Source of the DNA: Aestuariispira insulae
GTDB taxonomy: Bacteria > Pseudomonadota > Alphaproteobacteria > UBA8366 > Aestuariispiraceae
DNA: 64,000 nucleotides
Reading direction: 5' to 3'
Assembly (NCBI RefSeq): GCF_003385955.1
Contig: NZ_QRDW01000016.1
Coordinates: forward strand, 1 to 64,000
Shown here one piece after another: positions 1 through 7,912 of the stretch. Both the position numbers and the translations under genes were made by a program. The notes under the pieces were generated by a model that ran no database searches, was not told the DNA's origin, and was given only the letters and a program-made list of their open reading frames with translations. The first letter of the stretch is position 1, and every line of letters starts with the position of its first letter.

Positions 1-3
1 TGA

Positions 4-80
<77 letters not shown>

Positions 81-84
81 AATA

Positions 85-114
85 AAAACCCCCGCAAAAA
101 AGCGGGGGTTTTTG
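85..114 (+). terminator. Rho-independent terminator of tRNA-fMet
   Basis: Stem CCCCCGC / GCGGGGG with an A-rich loop, followed by a run of five T. It sits 8 nt after the tRNA CCA end. Confidence 0.9.
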
Positions 115-286
115 TCTTTTATCCCCTAGTAATTGTTCAAACTGGACTCTTGGAAACGGCCTGATGTCAGGTGGTTTAACGTGATTGAAAATAATTATAC
201 AAATGTAAAATAGTAATTGACCCCAGCACTGGAGTTGCGTCATAACAATGCGGTAACACCTATTGAGGATGGAAAGGAATGGCATT

Positions 287-1399
287 ATGGCGCCTATGAT
301 CAAATCCCTGTCAGCGGCCGGACGTTTTCTTGAAGTGAGTTGGGAAGGAATGGATCAACCGGTCCTGTATCCGGCCCTTTGGCTGCGTGATCATTGCCAT
401 GCGCCGCACAGCATGAATCAGGAAACCAATCAGCGCTCGGTTGACACCTTTGCCATCCCCACGGATATCGAACTAGAAACCGTTTCACTGGATCATGACA
501 AAGTGACCGTGCATTGGCGCGCGGAAGATCCGGCCAGCGAATATCCCGTTTCTTTTCTGTGGAAGATGTCCGACCGGAAAACACAAGCGGAGACACATGA
601 AAAGGCCCATTGGGCGGCAGCCGACCTGAAAGGCGCGCTGCCGGAGGAAGATTGGGCTGCCGTCATGGCGGAAGATAACAATGGTCTGAAAAGTTGGATG
701 GAGAAAATTGACCTCCATGGCTTTGCCCTGGTCAAAGGGGTTCCCGCAACGCCGGAAGCAACCCAGGATGTGCTGCGCCGGATCGGCTACATCCGTGAGA
801 CCATCTTTGGTGGTTTCTGGGACTTTACTGCCAATCTAGCCTTTGCGGACACCGCCTATTCGAATGTCGAGATCGGGCCCCATACAGATGGTACCTATAG
901 CATCGATTCACCAGGCTATCAGGCTTTCCATTGCCTGGAGTTTGACGGCACCGGCGGCGAGAGCATCTTTGTCGACGGGTTCAAGGTGGCGGAGGATCTT
1001 CGGCAATCCGATCCGGAGGCGTTTGAAACCCTGACCCAGGTCATGGTGCCGGCGCAATATCGTGGGGATGGTGCCCATCTGATGGCAGAGCATCCAGTGA
1101 TTGGACTGGACCGGCAGGGGAATTTGAAAAAAATCACCTATAATAACTATGACCGGGCGCCCTTCCGGCTGGAGAATGATCTGCAGGATCGTTTCTATCG
1201 CGCGATCGGGCTGTTCCATGAAATGATTAATGATCGGGCCTATCAGCTGCGTTTCGGATTGCGTCCTGGCACGGTGGTGCTGTTTGACAATTGGCGGGTT
1301 CTGCATGCAAGGGAAGCCTATCAGGGCCATAGGCGGCTTTGTGGTGCCTATCACAATAAAGAGGATTTCTTGAGCACTCTCCGCCTGCTGCGGGAGTGA
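287..1399 (+). CDS. gamma-butyrobetaine/trimethyllysine hydroxylase-like 2-oxoglutarate dioxygenase
   Basis: A 370-residue Fe(II)/2-oxoglutarate oxygenase of the TauD fold with the N-terminal domain (about residues 5-95, WLRDHC motif) typical of gamma-butyrobetaine and trimethyllysine hydroxylases of carnitine metabolism. Iron ligands visible: H199 and D201 in the HTD motif, and H340 in NWRVLH; R349/R350 are in place to hold 2-oxoglutarate. The N-terminal zinc site looks altered: where characterised hydroxylases have several Cys, this protein keeps only C37 with H39 and H41 nearby. The ATG at 287 is chosen because AAGGA lies 8 nt upstream; TTG 263 and ATG 269 in frame lack a good site. It stands alone, tail-to-tail with tonB, so no carnitine pathway neighbour confirms the substrate. 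Confidence 0.85.
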   Translation: MAPMIKSLSAAGRFLEVSWEGMDQPVLYPALWLRDHCHAPHSMNQETNQRSVDTFAIPTDIELETVSLDHDKVTVHWRAEDPASEYPVSFLWKMSDRKTQAETHEKAHWAAADLKGALPEEDWAAVMAEDNNGLKSWMEKIDLHGFALVKGVPATPEATQDVLRRIGYIRETIFGGFWDFTANLAFADTAYSNVEIGPHTDGTYSIDSPGYQAFHCLEFDGTGGESIFVDGFKVAEDLRQSDPEAFETLTQVMVPAQYRGDGAHLMAEHPVIGLDRQGNLKKITYNNYDRAPFRLENDLQDRFYRAIGLFHEMINDRAYQLRFGLRPGTVVLFDNWRVLHAREAYQGHRRLCGAYHNKEDFLSTLRLLRE

Positions 1400-1423
1400 G
1401 CGCCAGGAAGGTCCGGTGGCGGC

Positions 1424-2395
1424 CTATTCGACGTGGAATGCCACCGGGACCAGCCTTGTGACCTGGGTTTCTTGGAAGCTGTCAGGGAAGGGGGGAAAAG
1501 ATCCGACCTCCCGTATCATGGCGAGCACCGCCCGGTCCAAAATCTGGCTGCCACTGCTCTCCGTGATGGTATATGTCGAGATCCTGCCATTGGATTCGAC
1601 GGTAAAACTTAAAATGGCCGTGCCGACAATGCCACGTTTCCTAGCAGCGCGGGGATAGCGTTTAGCGGCATTCAGCCTCTCGCTCACGATGGCCCAATAG
1701 TCGCCCTGGGACTGCTGGCTGGCCCCGGAAGACGCCTGTTGGACCGGTGCCGCGGCAGCAATGGCCTGTACTGCATTTATGTCTGTTCGGGTTGGGGCCG
1801 TGATGTCCGGCGAACCCATAGTGCCGTTCTGATCGTCGCGCTTTTCCATGTCCATTTCGGGTACTGGCATGTCGGTTGGTTGCGCTAGCGGCCTGGAAAC
1901 AGGTTCCTTAAGATTTGCAGATAGTGGATTGGTCTCTTTGCGGACAGGCTCTTCCGGTCGGATCGGCGGCCTGGGAGGGGCCGGGCTTTTTAAAGCGACA
2001 GGCAAGGTTCCGTCAATAATCTCCGGCATAATCGGTGATAAAGGCTCACTAGTTGGCTGAGCCTGTATGGCGGCCGGCGGCGGCATTTCCAGGACCGATG
2101 ACGGTTCGGTGATGTCCCGGACTGCCCCATCCGATAATACCTTTTGCCTGGCGCTGATACTTCCGGGCTGGCCGGCGTTCACTTGCGGGGCTGCGTCCGG
2201 TTGCTCAATGACCGGGTGGCTGGTGGGGGCGCTTGTCAGCATGATCACGGCACCGACGACGTTTTTGCCGACGGTCTCACCGGTCGAAACCAGATTGAGC
2301 TGGCTGGCCCCGGCGATGCCCACCAGCCCCAGGAACAGGGCGCCGGTAAGCGCGGCGGCTTTTTCGGATCGGCCATCGGCGGTGAGAATGTCCAT
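1424..2395 (-). CDS. tonB: energy transducer TonB (first copy)
   Basis: A 323-residue TonB: an N-terminal membrane anchor (about residues 15-35), a long Pro/Glu-rich periplasmic spacer (about 60-220), and a C-terminal TonB domain (about 235-323) with YP..A...G..G....F and an SSGS..LD..V motif. It would pass proton-motive energy to outer-membrane receptors. It is the last gene of the leftward hmuS-hmuT-exbD-exbD-tonB unit, 5 bp after the preceding exbD. A second, unrelated-looking TonB lies in the other haem locus, so each receptor may have its own transducer. Confidence 0.9.
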   Translation of the reverse strand: MDILTADGRSEKAAALTGALFLGLVGIAGASQLNLVSTGETVGKNVVGAVIMLTSAPTSHPVIEQPDAAPQVNAGQPGSISARQKVLSDGAVRDITEPSSVLEMPPPAAIQAQPTSEPLSPIMPEIIDGTLPVALKSPAPPRPPIRPEEPVRKETNPLSANLKEPVSRPLAQPTDMPVPEMDMEKRDDQNGTMGSPDITAPTRTDINAVQAIAAAAPVQQASSGASQQSQGDYWAIVSERLNAAKRYPRAARKRGIVGTAILSFTVESNGRISTYTITESSGSQILDRAVLAMIREVGSFPPFPDSFQETQVTRLVPVAFHVE

Positions 2396-2400
2396 GGGCC

Positions 2401-2802
2401 TTATTCCACCACGGCCAGTGTCACCTGTGACACACCCGCCGTGCCAAGGCGGGTCAACAGGCCGATGATGACGCGGCTGTTGCTGCTCTGGTCGGATTTG
2501 ATCTGAATTGTGGGCGGCGCCTGCGTCTCGGATATCTGCTCTTCAATCACAGCGACGAATTCGGCCTCAGTCACCAAGCGGCCCTGATAGGAAAATTCGC
2601 CAGCCTGTGAGACGTAGAGCAGTAATGGGGTATCTGATCCCGGCCGGTCGCCGGTCCCTTTGAGAGGATCCATGTCAAAGGGCATGCTGTTTTGCAGGCT
2701 GCCGGCGATCATGAAGAAGATCAGCAGCAGAAAGACAATGTTGATCATTGGCAACGTGTTTTCGCCAATAGGTTCCGATTGATCCTTATCGGGCAGTTTC
2801 AT
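2401..2802 (-). CDS. exbD: ExbD-like protein with Asp-to-Asn change in the membrane helix
   Basis: A 133-residue biopolymer-transport ExbD: short cytoplasmic N-terminus, one transmembrane helix (about residues 18-38), and a periplasmic domain. In the helix the normally conserved proton-carrying Asp is Asn (PMINIVF where the partner ExbD has PLIDVVF). Such Asn variants are known in paired ExbD genes and presumably make a heteromeric stator with the Asp-containing copy. It overlaps the upstream exbD by ATGA, suggesting coupled translation and fixed stoichiometry. Confidence 0.85.
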   Translation of the reverse strand: MKLPDKDQSEPIGENTLPMINIVFLLLIFFMIAGSLQNSMPFDMDPLKGTGDRPGSDTPLLLYVSQAGEFSYQGRLVTEAEFVAVIEEQISETQAPPTIQIKSDQSSNSRVIIGLLTRLGTAGVSQVTLAVVE

Positions 2803-3212
2803 GGCATGTCCACCAACGCATAGTCTTCAACCCCGGCTTGGCGCAACATCAGCAGGAGATCCAGGGTCTGCTGCATGGCGACACCATCGGCAACCTGTAC
2901 CAGGATCCGGAGGGGTTTCTCACTCCTTTGTAGGGCTTCCAGCCTGCCGGGCAGGTCAGGCTTCCCGACGGGGACTTCATCCAGCAAAAGGCTGTGATCC
3001 GCGCGAATGGCGAGGATCGCAATCTGCTGATCGTTCGAAGCCGTGGCGGCGGGCGCGTTGCTGCCACCACGGATCGTGATCTGGTTCCAATCGAGGAAGC
3101 TGGAGGCCAGCATGAAGAAGATAAGCAGTATGAAGACCACGTCAATCAACGGGGTCAGGCTGATGCTGATGTCATCTTCTCCATGATGATCGTTTAACCG
3201 CATTCTTCCCAT
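2799..3212 (-). CDS. exbD: biopolymer transport protein ExbD
   Basis: A 137-residue ExbD with the conventional helix PLIDVVFILLIFFML (about residues 21-40), including the conserved Asp that couples proton flow to TonB. The periplasmic domain ends with the usual Q-x-x-L-D-x-L-x-x-L-R-x-A-G-V pattern. ATG 3212 is preferred because AGGA lies 6 nt upstream; ATG 3203 is the alternative. It lies 28 bp after hmuT. No exbB gene is adjacent or anywhere in the window. Confidence 0.9.
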   Translation of the reverse strand: MGRMRLNDHHGEDDISISLTPLIDVVFILLIFFMLASSFLDWNQITIRGGSNAPAATASNDQQIAILAIRADHSLLLDEVPVGKPDLPGRLEALQRSEKPLRILVQVADGVAMQQTLDLLLMLRQAGVEDYALVDMP

Positions 3213-3240
3213 TCTCGATCCTGCCGTTAGTCAGCCATCA

Positions 3241-4179
3241 TCATGAAAGCCCGTCCAGCCAGGGCCTGGCCGGTGGCACAGGGATATTCAATGTCGGGTG
3301 AAACCGGTTGGTCAGTTCCGCCAGCGCATGGCCGCTGCGCGGGCCAAAGCCCAACGTATAAAGCGTATCGACAGTGAATATCCGGCGGTTCTTGCCTGCC
3401 GGTGTTGCGGCCACATGGGGCAGGGCTCGCAGGCTGTCCATACCGCCAAAACGCTCAATCGACCGCCCGCCCATGATCAGGATATCGGGAGCAGCCTGGA
3501 TCAGCGCTTCGGGAGAGACGGTCTTGTGGCTGATGAAGCTGTTGAAGGCGTTGGTGCCGCCTGCGAGCGATATCATGGTATGGGCGGCGGTGTCGCGCCC
3601 GCTGGCCAGGGGGGATGCCTGGCCGATATTATGCAGGAAGGCGACGCGGGGCCGGTCCGCACCGGTTCGTGCCAGGGTTTCCTTGATCCGGTCGCGGGTT
3701 TCGACGAAATCGGATCTTACCGTTTTGGCAAGGATACGGGCCTTTTCCTCAATGTCGAGGGCCTGGCCAACCTTCAGGATTTTGTCTGCCAACCCGTCGG
3801 GTGATGGTTGGTCAGGGATGACGGAAAGAACCCCGGTTTCCCGAAGCTGAGCCATGGTGGTCGCGGGGCCTGCATGTTCTGATGCAATGATATGGGTCGG
3901 ATTGAGGGATAGAATTCCCTCTGCGGCGAGATTTCGCATATAACCCAATTGCGGAAGCTTAGTCAGTTTTTCGGGGAACCGGCTGGTTGTGTCGACAGCG
4001 ACCAGGCGGTCATGCCGGCCCAGGGCGACAACAATCTCTGAGACCGATCCGCCGATGGAAATGATGGCCTCTTGTCCGGTGGCTTGGGCCGCTCTTGCCG
4101 CGAACGGGCGCGCGCCTGCGAGGCCCAGGGCCGCGGCACCAGCCAGAAAGTGGCGTCTTTTAATTTGGCAAGACTGCAT
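3241..4179 (-). CDS. hmuT: periplasmic haemin-binding protein HmuT (first copy)
   Basis: A 312-residue class III (helical-backbone) substrate-binding protein, PF01497 type. It begins with a Tat-like signal (KRRHFLAGAAALGLAG) and carries VSIGGSVSEIVVALG and GYMRNLAAEGILSLNPT, typical of HmuT. It would hand haem to an inner-membrane FecCD-type permease. This locus has no permease or ATPase; the only hmuUV is in the second haem locus, next to another hmuT. The gene lies 3 bp after hmuS, so it is in the same operon. Confidence 0.9.
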   Translation of the reverse strand: MQSCQIKRRHFLAGAAALGLAGARPFAARAAQATGQEAIISIGGSVSEIVVALGRHDRLVAVDTTSRFPEKLTKLPQLGYMRNLAAEGILSLNPTHIIASEHAGPATTMAQLRETGVLSVIPDQPSPDGLADKILKVGQALDIEEKARILAKTVRSDFVETRDRIKETLARTGADRPRVAFLHNIGQASPLASGRDTAAHTMISLAGGTNAFNSFISHKTVSPEALIQAAPDILIMGGRSIERFGGMDSLRALPHVAATPAGKNRRIFTVDTLYTLGFGPRSGHALAELTNRFHPTLNIPVPPARPWLDGLS

Positions 4180-4182
4180 GGG

Positions 4183-5268
4183 TTACGCCGCCTCCCGTGC
4201 CCAATCGGCAAGGCCATCCAGAATGGTCCGCCATTCGGGTGATTCCTTCTGACCTTCCTGGCGCTTACCGAACATCTGCAAGATAATGTCCCCCTGCTGG
4301 TCAAAGACCTCAAGCGAGCTGACGATGCCGTCTTTGGTGGGTTTGCGCACCAGCCAGCATTCGCCGATCTGATCTTCACGCAGATGCAGATTGAAATCGG
4401 GATCCAGTACATTGAACCAGGGGCCCATTTCCTTGAGATGTGTTACGGTCCCTGTGTGGATTTGAATGATCCCGCGATTGCCGACAAAGATCATGATGTC
4501 GGACTGGCGCTCGGCAGCCGCTTCCAGGCAATGGCGAAGCGCATGCGGTTCAACCGGGCGGGCCCAGTCGGTCCCGACCGCTTCCAACGCTCGCTTACGG
4601 GACAGGTCATATTTGCGCAGGATTCTGAAAAGCTGATGCACATCGGTCATCCCGGCCCAGGCTTCCTGGAAATCACCCAAATCTTCCTGTTGCAAGGGGG
4701 CGGAGAGCTCAAAGGCGGGTGCCGGTATCACATCCAGCACCCGGTCCTGCACCTCGGCCCGCAGGTCCTTAATCAATGCATCGAAGGCTTCGTGATCTGC
4801 GGTGTCCTGCGGATAGATTTTCTGAACCGCATCACCAGCCTGGTCGAAAATCTGGATGCTGCGGCGCAGCCCCTGTTTGGTCTGGTCTTCGACCAGGAAC
4901 ATACTGGTCCATTGACCAAGAAACAGGCGCAGATCGATGTCTTCGCCGAGAATGATCCCGCCCTGATTATTGGGCACGCGGACATTTTCGAAAATACCTT
5001 TGCGTTCATGGACCGCAGATTCATTGCGCACCAGGCTCATCACACGGCCAACCGCGCCCAGCCCATTGAGCAATAGCGCCCATTCAGGTGCCAATTTGGT
5101 AACGCCATCGCCAACGCGTGCGGCAACCAGTTGGGCTTCGGAAATGCCGATGGATCGTGCGGCATCGCGTGGCCGGATACCGGGGGTATTGGCCTTCGCC
5201 TGTTCGAAACGCACCAGGATTTCATCGGGTGAAAATGAGGGGGCGGGCTGTTCTTGTGTCACTGTCAT
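4183..5268 (-). CDS. hmuS: haemin-degrading/chaperone factor HmuS
   Basis: A 361-residue HemS/HmuS/ChuX-superfamily cytoplasmic protein with two repeats (about residues 30-180 and 205-355), each containing the W..F.....F.L.L pattern and the V.SLEVFDQQG / R.SIQIFDQAG strand. It binds incoming haem and degrades it or passes it on. The frame is open further upstream, but ATG 5268 gives the family-typical N-terminus (EQPAPSFSPDEILVRF) and the expected length. It is the first gene of the leftward operon, divergent from hemP across a region with two Fur-like boxes. Confidence 0.9.
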   Translation of the reverse strand: MTVTQEQPAPSFSPDEILVRFEQAKANTPGIRPRDAARSIGISEAQLVAARVGDGVTKLAPEWALLLNGLGAVGRVMSLVRNESAVHERKGIFENVRVPNNQGGIILGEDIDLRLFLGQWTSMFLVEDQTKQGLRRSIQIFDQAGDAVQKIYPQDTADHEAFDALIKDLRAEVQDRVLDVIPAPAFELSAPLQQEDLGDFQEAWAGMTDVHQLFRILRKYDLSRKRALEAVGTDWARPVEPHALRHCLEAAAERQSDIMIFVGNRGIIQIHTGTVTHLKEMGPWFNVLDPDFNLHLREDQIGECWLVRKPTKDGIVSSLEVFDQQGDIILQMFGKRQEGQKESPEWRTILDGLADWAREAA

Positions 5269-5371
5269 AAGCCATCTCTGATCGGGCGCGAATTCCAGGT
5301 CGCACCAGGATTGTGAAAATAGGGTGGAGTGGCTTGCGATTGGGCTGGCTCTTCCAGAATGCGACAAGAAT

Positions 5372-5390
5372 AATATTGATAATCATTCGC
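5372..5390. promoter_or_regulatory. Fur-like box 1 (hmuS side)
   Basis: Against the 19-bp Fur consensus GATAATGATAATCATTATC I count 15 of 19 matches, including the whole central GATAATCATT. It lies about 100 bp upstream of hmuS in the divergent haem promoter region. Confidence 0.7.
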
Positions 5391-5443
5391 AAGTAAAGAG
5401 GGGAAACGGATTGACAGGGGGAAAATCTGTTGATAGCTACACC

Positions 5444-5462
5444 GCTAATGAAAATCATTCTC
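5444..5462. promoter_or_regulatory. Fur-like box 2 (hemP side)
   Basis: 16 of 19 matches to the Fur consensus, with core GAAAATCATTCTC. It lies 40 bp before the hemP start and about 30 bp downstream of a TTGACA hexamer (5411-5416), a position suited to repression. Confidence 0.7.
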
Positions 5463-5501
5463 AATTGAGGGACATGATATGAAGGGGCAGATAGAGACAT
5501 C

Positions 5502-5669
5502 ATGGGTACCGAAAAAGAACCGGTTTTGACTAAGAATTCCGACAAAACGCCGGACATTCTGAAGAGCGAGGACCTGTTTCAAGGGGCCCGCGAGCTGATC
5601 ATCCGCCACCGGGACAAGGATTACCGCCTGCGGATCACCAGTTTGGACAAACTGATCCTGACAAAATGA
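5502..5669 (+). CDS. hemP: haemin uptake protein HemP/HmuP
   Basis: A 55-residue protein with the compact HemP signature: SEDLFQGARELIIRHRDKDY followed by RLRITSLDKLILTK at the C-terminus. Family members are 40-80 residues and lie next to haem receptor genes; in some proteobacteria the protein helps activate receptor expression. ATG 5502 is the only in-frame start that keeps the motif; a GGGG stretch lies upstream but the ribosome site is weak. It is the first gene rightward from the Fur-like boxes and 114 bp before the receptor. An imperfect hairpin (5674-5698) without a T-run sits in between and could modulate read-through. Confidence 0.9.
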   Translation: MGTEKEPVLTKNSDKTPDILKSEDLFQGARELIIRHRDKDYRLRITSLDKLILTK

Positions 5670-5783
5670 TCCCAAAAAGCCGTCCTTTCGGAAGGCTTGA
5701 ATTGAAAATCTGACAGGGAACCCCCCAGCAAGCCGACTGCCAGCCAGGTTTTTTCCCGACATCCATATTGTTAAAGGGAGCCT

Positions 5784-7847
5784 ATGGTCATGGCCATGAG
5801 AGCATTTTCCGGATGCCGCCTGCTGGCATCAACAGCCGCCTGCGCGCTAATGTCCGCCACAGTTTTGGCGGAAGACAACAACCGCACCACACCCTCTCTA
5901 GATACGGTAACAGTTACTGCGACCAAGACGGAGCATTTGGCCATTGATTCCGCCGAATCGATTTCCGTTGTCACCCAGGAAAAAATTGAAGAATCCATTC
6001 CCGAGACGGTTGGAGACCTGTTGGAGGATCTGCCGGGGGTGGAGATGACTGGCGGTCCGCGCGGTGTTGCGGAATTGCCCAATATCCGCGGGCTTGGGGA
6101 CAATCGGATCGTGATTAAGGTGGATGGAGCCAGAAAGAATTTTGATGCCGGTCACCGCGGGCGGCTGTTTGTCGATCCGGAACTGCTCAAGCAGGTGGAT
6201 GTGGTCCGCGGGCCGTCATCAACCATTCATGGTTCCGGTGCCCTGGCCGGGGTGGTCGCCATGGAGACCAAATCTGCGGATGATCTCCTGGGCAAAGATG
6301 AGACCTATGGCTATCGCATGAAGCAGGGCTTTCATACCAACAGTGATGCCTGGCTGCAGAATTATAGCGCCTATGGCCGCCTGGGGGACAGCTTTGATGC
6401 AATTGCGATGCTCTCCCTGAAAGACAGCAACGATACCGCGCTCTCTGATGATTATGAGAATCGCAGCCTGAACGGTACCAGTTATAGCAACCGTCGCCTG
6501 CCAAACTCCGGTGACAATATGGTGACGGGCCTCTTTAAAACCCGCTTCACGGGATGGGAAGATCAGGTGCTCACGGCCAGTTTTTCACGCTATGACAATG
6601 ATGATATGTCCTTCACAACACCCGATTCAACTTTTGACAGTACCACGCGTGATGTCAGCCGTCGCACGCGCGAGGACACTTATATCCTGAAATATGAATA
6701 TGATGATGGACAGTCGGAATGGCTAAAACCGACGGTTAACCTCTATCATTCCGATACTGAGATTGACGAGATCGATCCGGGGACGAATGATTTTGAAGAA
6801 CGCGATCTCTACACGGTGGGAATTGATGCCCATAACGAGAGCCTGTTCAGCATCGGTGAAGAAACCGACATGATTCTCACCTATGGCGTAGAGACCTATC
6901 GCGATCGGCAGGAAGGGCGTGAGAATGGCGCGCCGGACCTTAACTTCCCGGATGCGGTTGGTTTGTTCAGCAGTGCCTATCTGCAGGCGGAAACCAATGT
7001 CGGCGAAGATTGGACGGTGACCGCCGGTGGGCGCTTTGAATATTATGATATGGAGGCCAAAAGCCTAGGTGAAGAGCAGAGCGACACCGCCTTTTCTCCA
7101 AAATTCAGCGTGACCTATCGGCCGCTGGATTGGATCTCGCTGCATGGTCTTTATGCGCAATCCTATCGGGCCCCTTCCATGACAGAGCTTTTTGTGACCG
7201 GCACGCATTTCTTCGGCAATACATTTGTCGCCAATCCGGATTTGAAACCGGAAGAGGGCGAGAGCTTTGAATTTGGCACCGGCCTGTCTTTTGATGACGT
7301 TTGGGTGGAAAAGGATGCCTTGCGGGCTAAAGGAACCATCTTCCATACCGACTATAAAAACTTCATTCAGCAGACAGTCGGCTCCACCACAACCACTCGC
7401 GATAACGTACCCGACGCGCATATCAACGGTTTCGAGGCGGAAGTAGAATATGTGACTGAAATGCCGTTCATCCAGGTTGGCTATCACCAGTATCGCGGTA
7501 AGGATGAAACGAACAACATCTCGTTGAATGATATCCCGACCGATACCCTGACTGTGGAGTTCGGCTCCCGCGTGCCGTCGCTGGATCTGAAGCTGGGGAC
7601 CCGGATCGAAATGGCGGACCGCCAGGACCGTTTCGGGACGGAAAATGCCTCAGCCGGGTTTGTGGTCGCTGATATTTATGCCTCCTGGAAACCGGGTGAG
7701 GATTGGTTGAATGGGCGCCTGCAGGGCCTGCGGGTCGATGCCGGTGTCGATAACGTCTTTGACAAATATTATCAGCGCCATCTGTCGAACCTGCCGGAAG
7801 AGGGGATTAACTACAAACTCTCCGCCAGCTATTCCGCAAGCTTCTGA
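5784..7847 (+). CDS. TonB-dependent haem receptor (first copy)
   Basis: A 687-residue outer-membrane receptor of the TonB-haemoglobin/haem family: signal peptide (about 1-29, ending VLAED), TonB box (DTVTVTATK, about 36-44), plug domain (about 55-165, with PNIRGLGDNRIVIKVDGAR and VDVVRGPSST), and a beta-barrel ending in the terminal aromatic F. The YRAPSMTELF and NPDLKPEEG motifs are those of haem receptors. AGGGAG at 5775-5780 is only 3 nt from ATG 5784 but 9 nt from ATG 5790, so initiation may be at 5790. It probably forms an operon with hemP. Confidence 0.9.
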   Translation: MVMAMRAFSGCRLLASTAACALMSATVLAEDNNRTTPSLDTVTVTATKTEHLAIDSAESISVVTQEKIEESIPETVGDLLEDLPGVEMTGGPRGVAELPNIRGLGDNRIVIKVDGARKNFDAGHRGRLFVDPELLKQVDVVRGPSSTIHGSGALAGVVAMETKSADDLLGKDETYGYRMKQGFHTNSDAWLQNYSAYGRLGDSFDAIAMLSLKDSNDTALSDDYENRSLNGTSYSNRRLPNSGDNMVTGLFKTRFTGWEDQVLTASFSRYDNDDMSFTTPDSTFDSTTRDVSRRTREDTYILKYEYDDGQSEWLKPTVNLYHSDTEIDEIDPGTNDFEERDLYTVGIDAHNESLFSIGEETDMILTYGVETYRDRQEGRENGAPDLNFPDAVGLFSSAYLQAETNVGEDWTVTAGGRFEYYDMEAKSLGEEQSDTAFSPKFSVTYRPLDWISLHGLYAQSYRAPSMTELFVTGTHFFGNTFVANPDLKPEEGESFEFGTGLSFDDVWVEKDALRAKGTIFHTDYKNFIQQTVGSTTTTRDNVPDAHINGFEAEVEYVTEMPFIQVGYHQYRGKDETNNISLNDIPTDTLTVEFGSRVPSLDLKLGTRIEMADRQDRFGTENASAGFVVADIYASWKPGEDWLNGRLQGLRVDAGVDNVFDKYYQRHLSNLPEEGINYKLSASYSASF

Positions 7848-7876
7848 TGGGGTATTTCGGTTAAGAATGAGACGAG

Positions 7877-7906
7877 AAAGCCCGGCCATTTCGGCCGGGC
7901 TTTTTA
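7877..7906 (+). terminator. bidirectional Rho-independent terminator
   Basis: Perfect 11-bp stem AAAGCCCGGCC / GGCCGGGCTTT with a 5-nt loop, with T-runs on both strands. It separates the rightward receptor from the convergent ATP-grasp gene. Confidence 0.9.
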
Positions 7907-7912
7907 AACTGA

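Noticed and set aside
4384-5076. 230-codon plus-strand frame
   Set aside because: Antisense within hmuS, whose coding frame is well supported.
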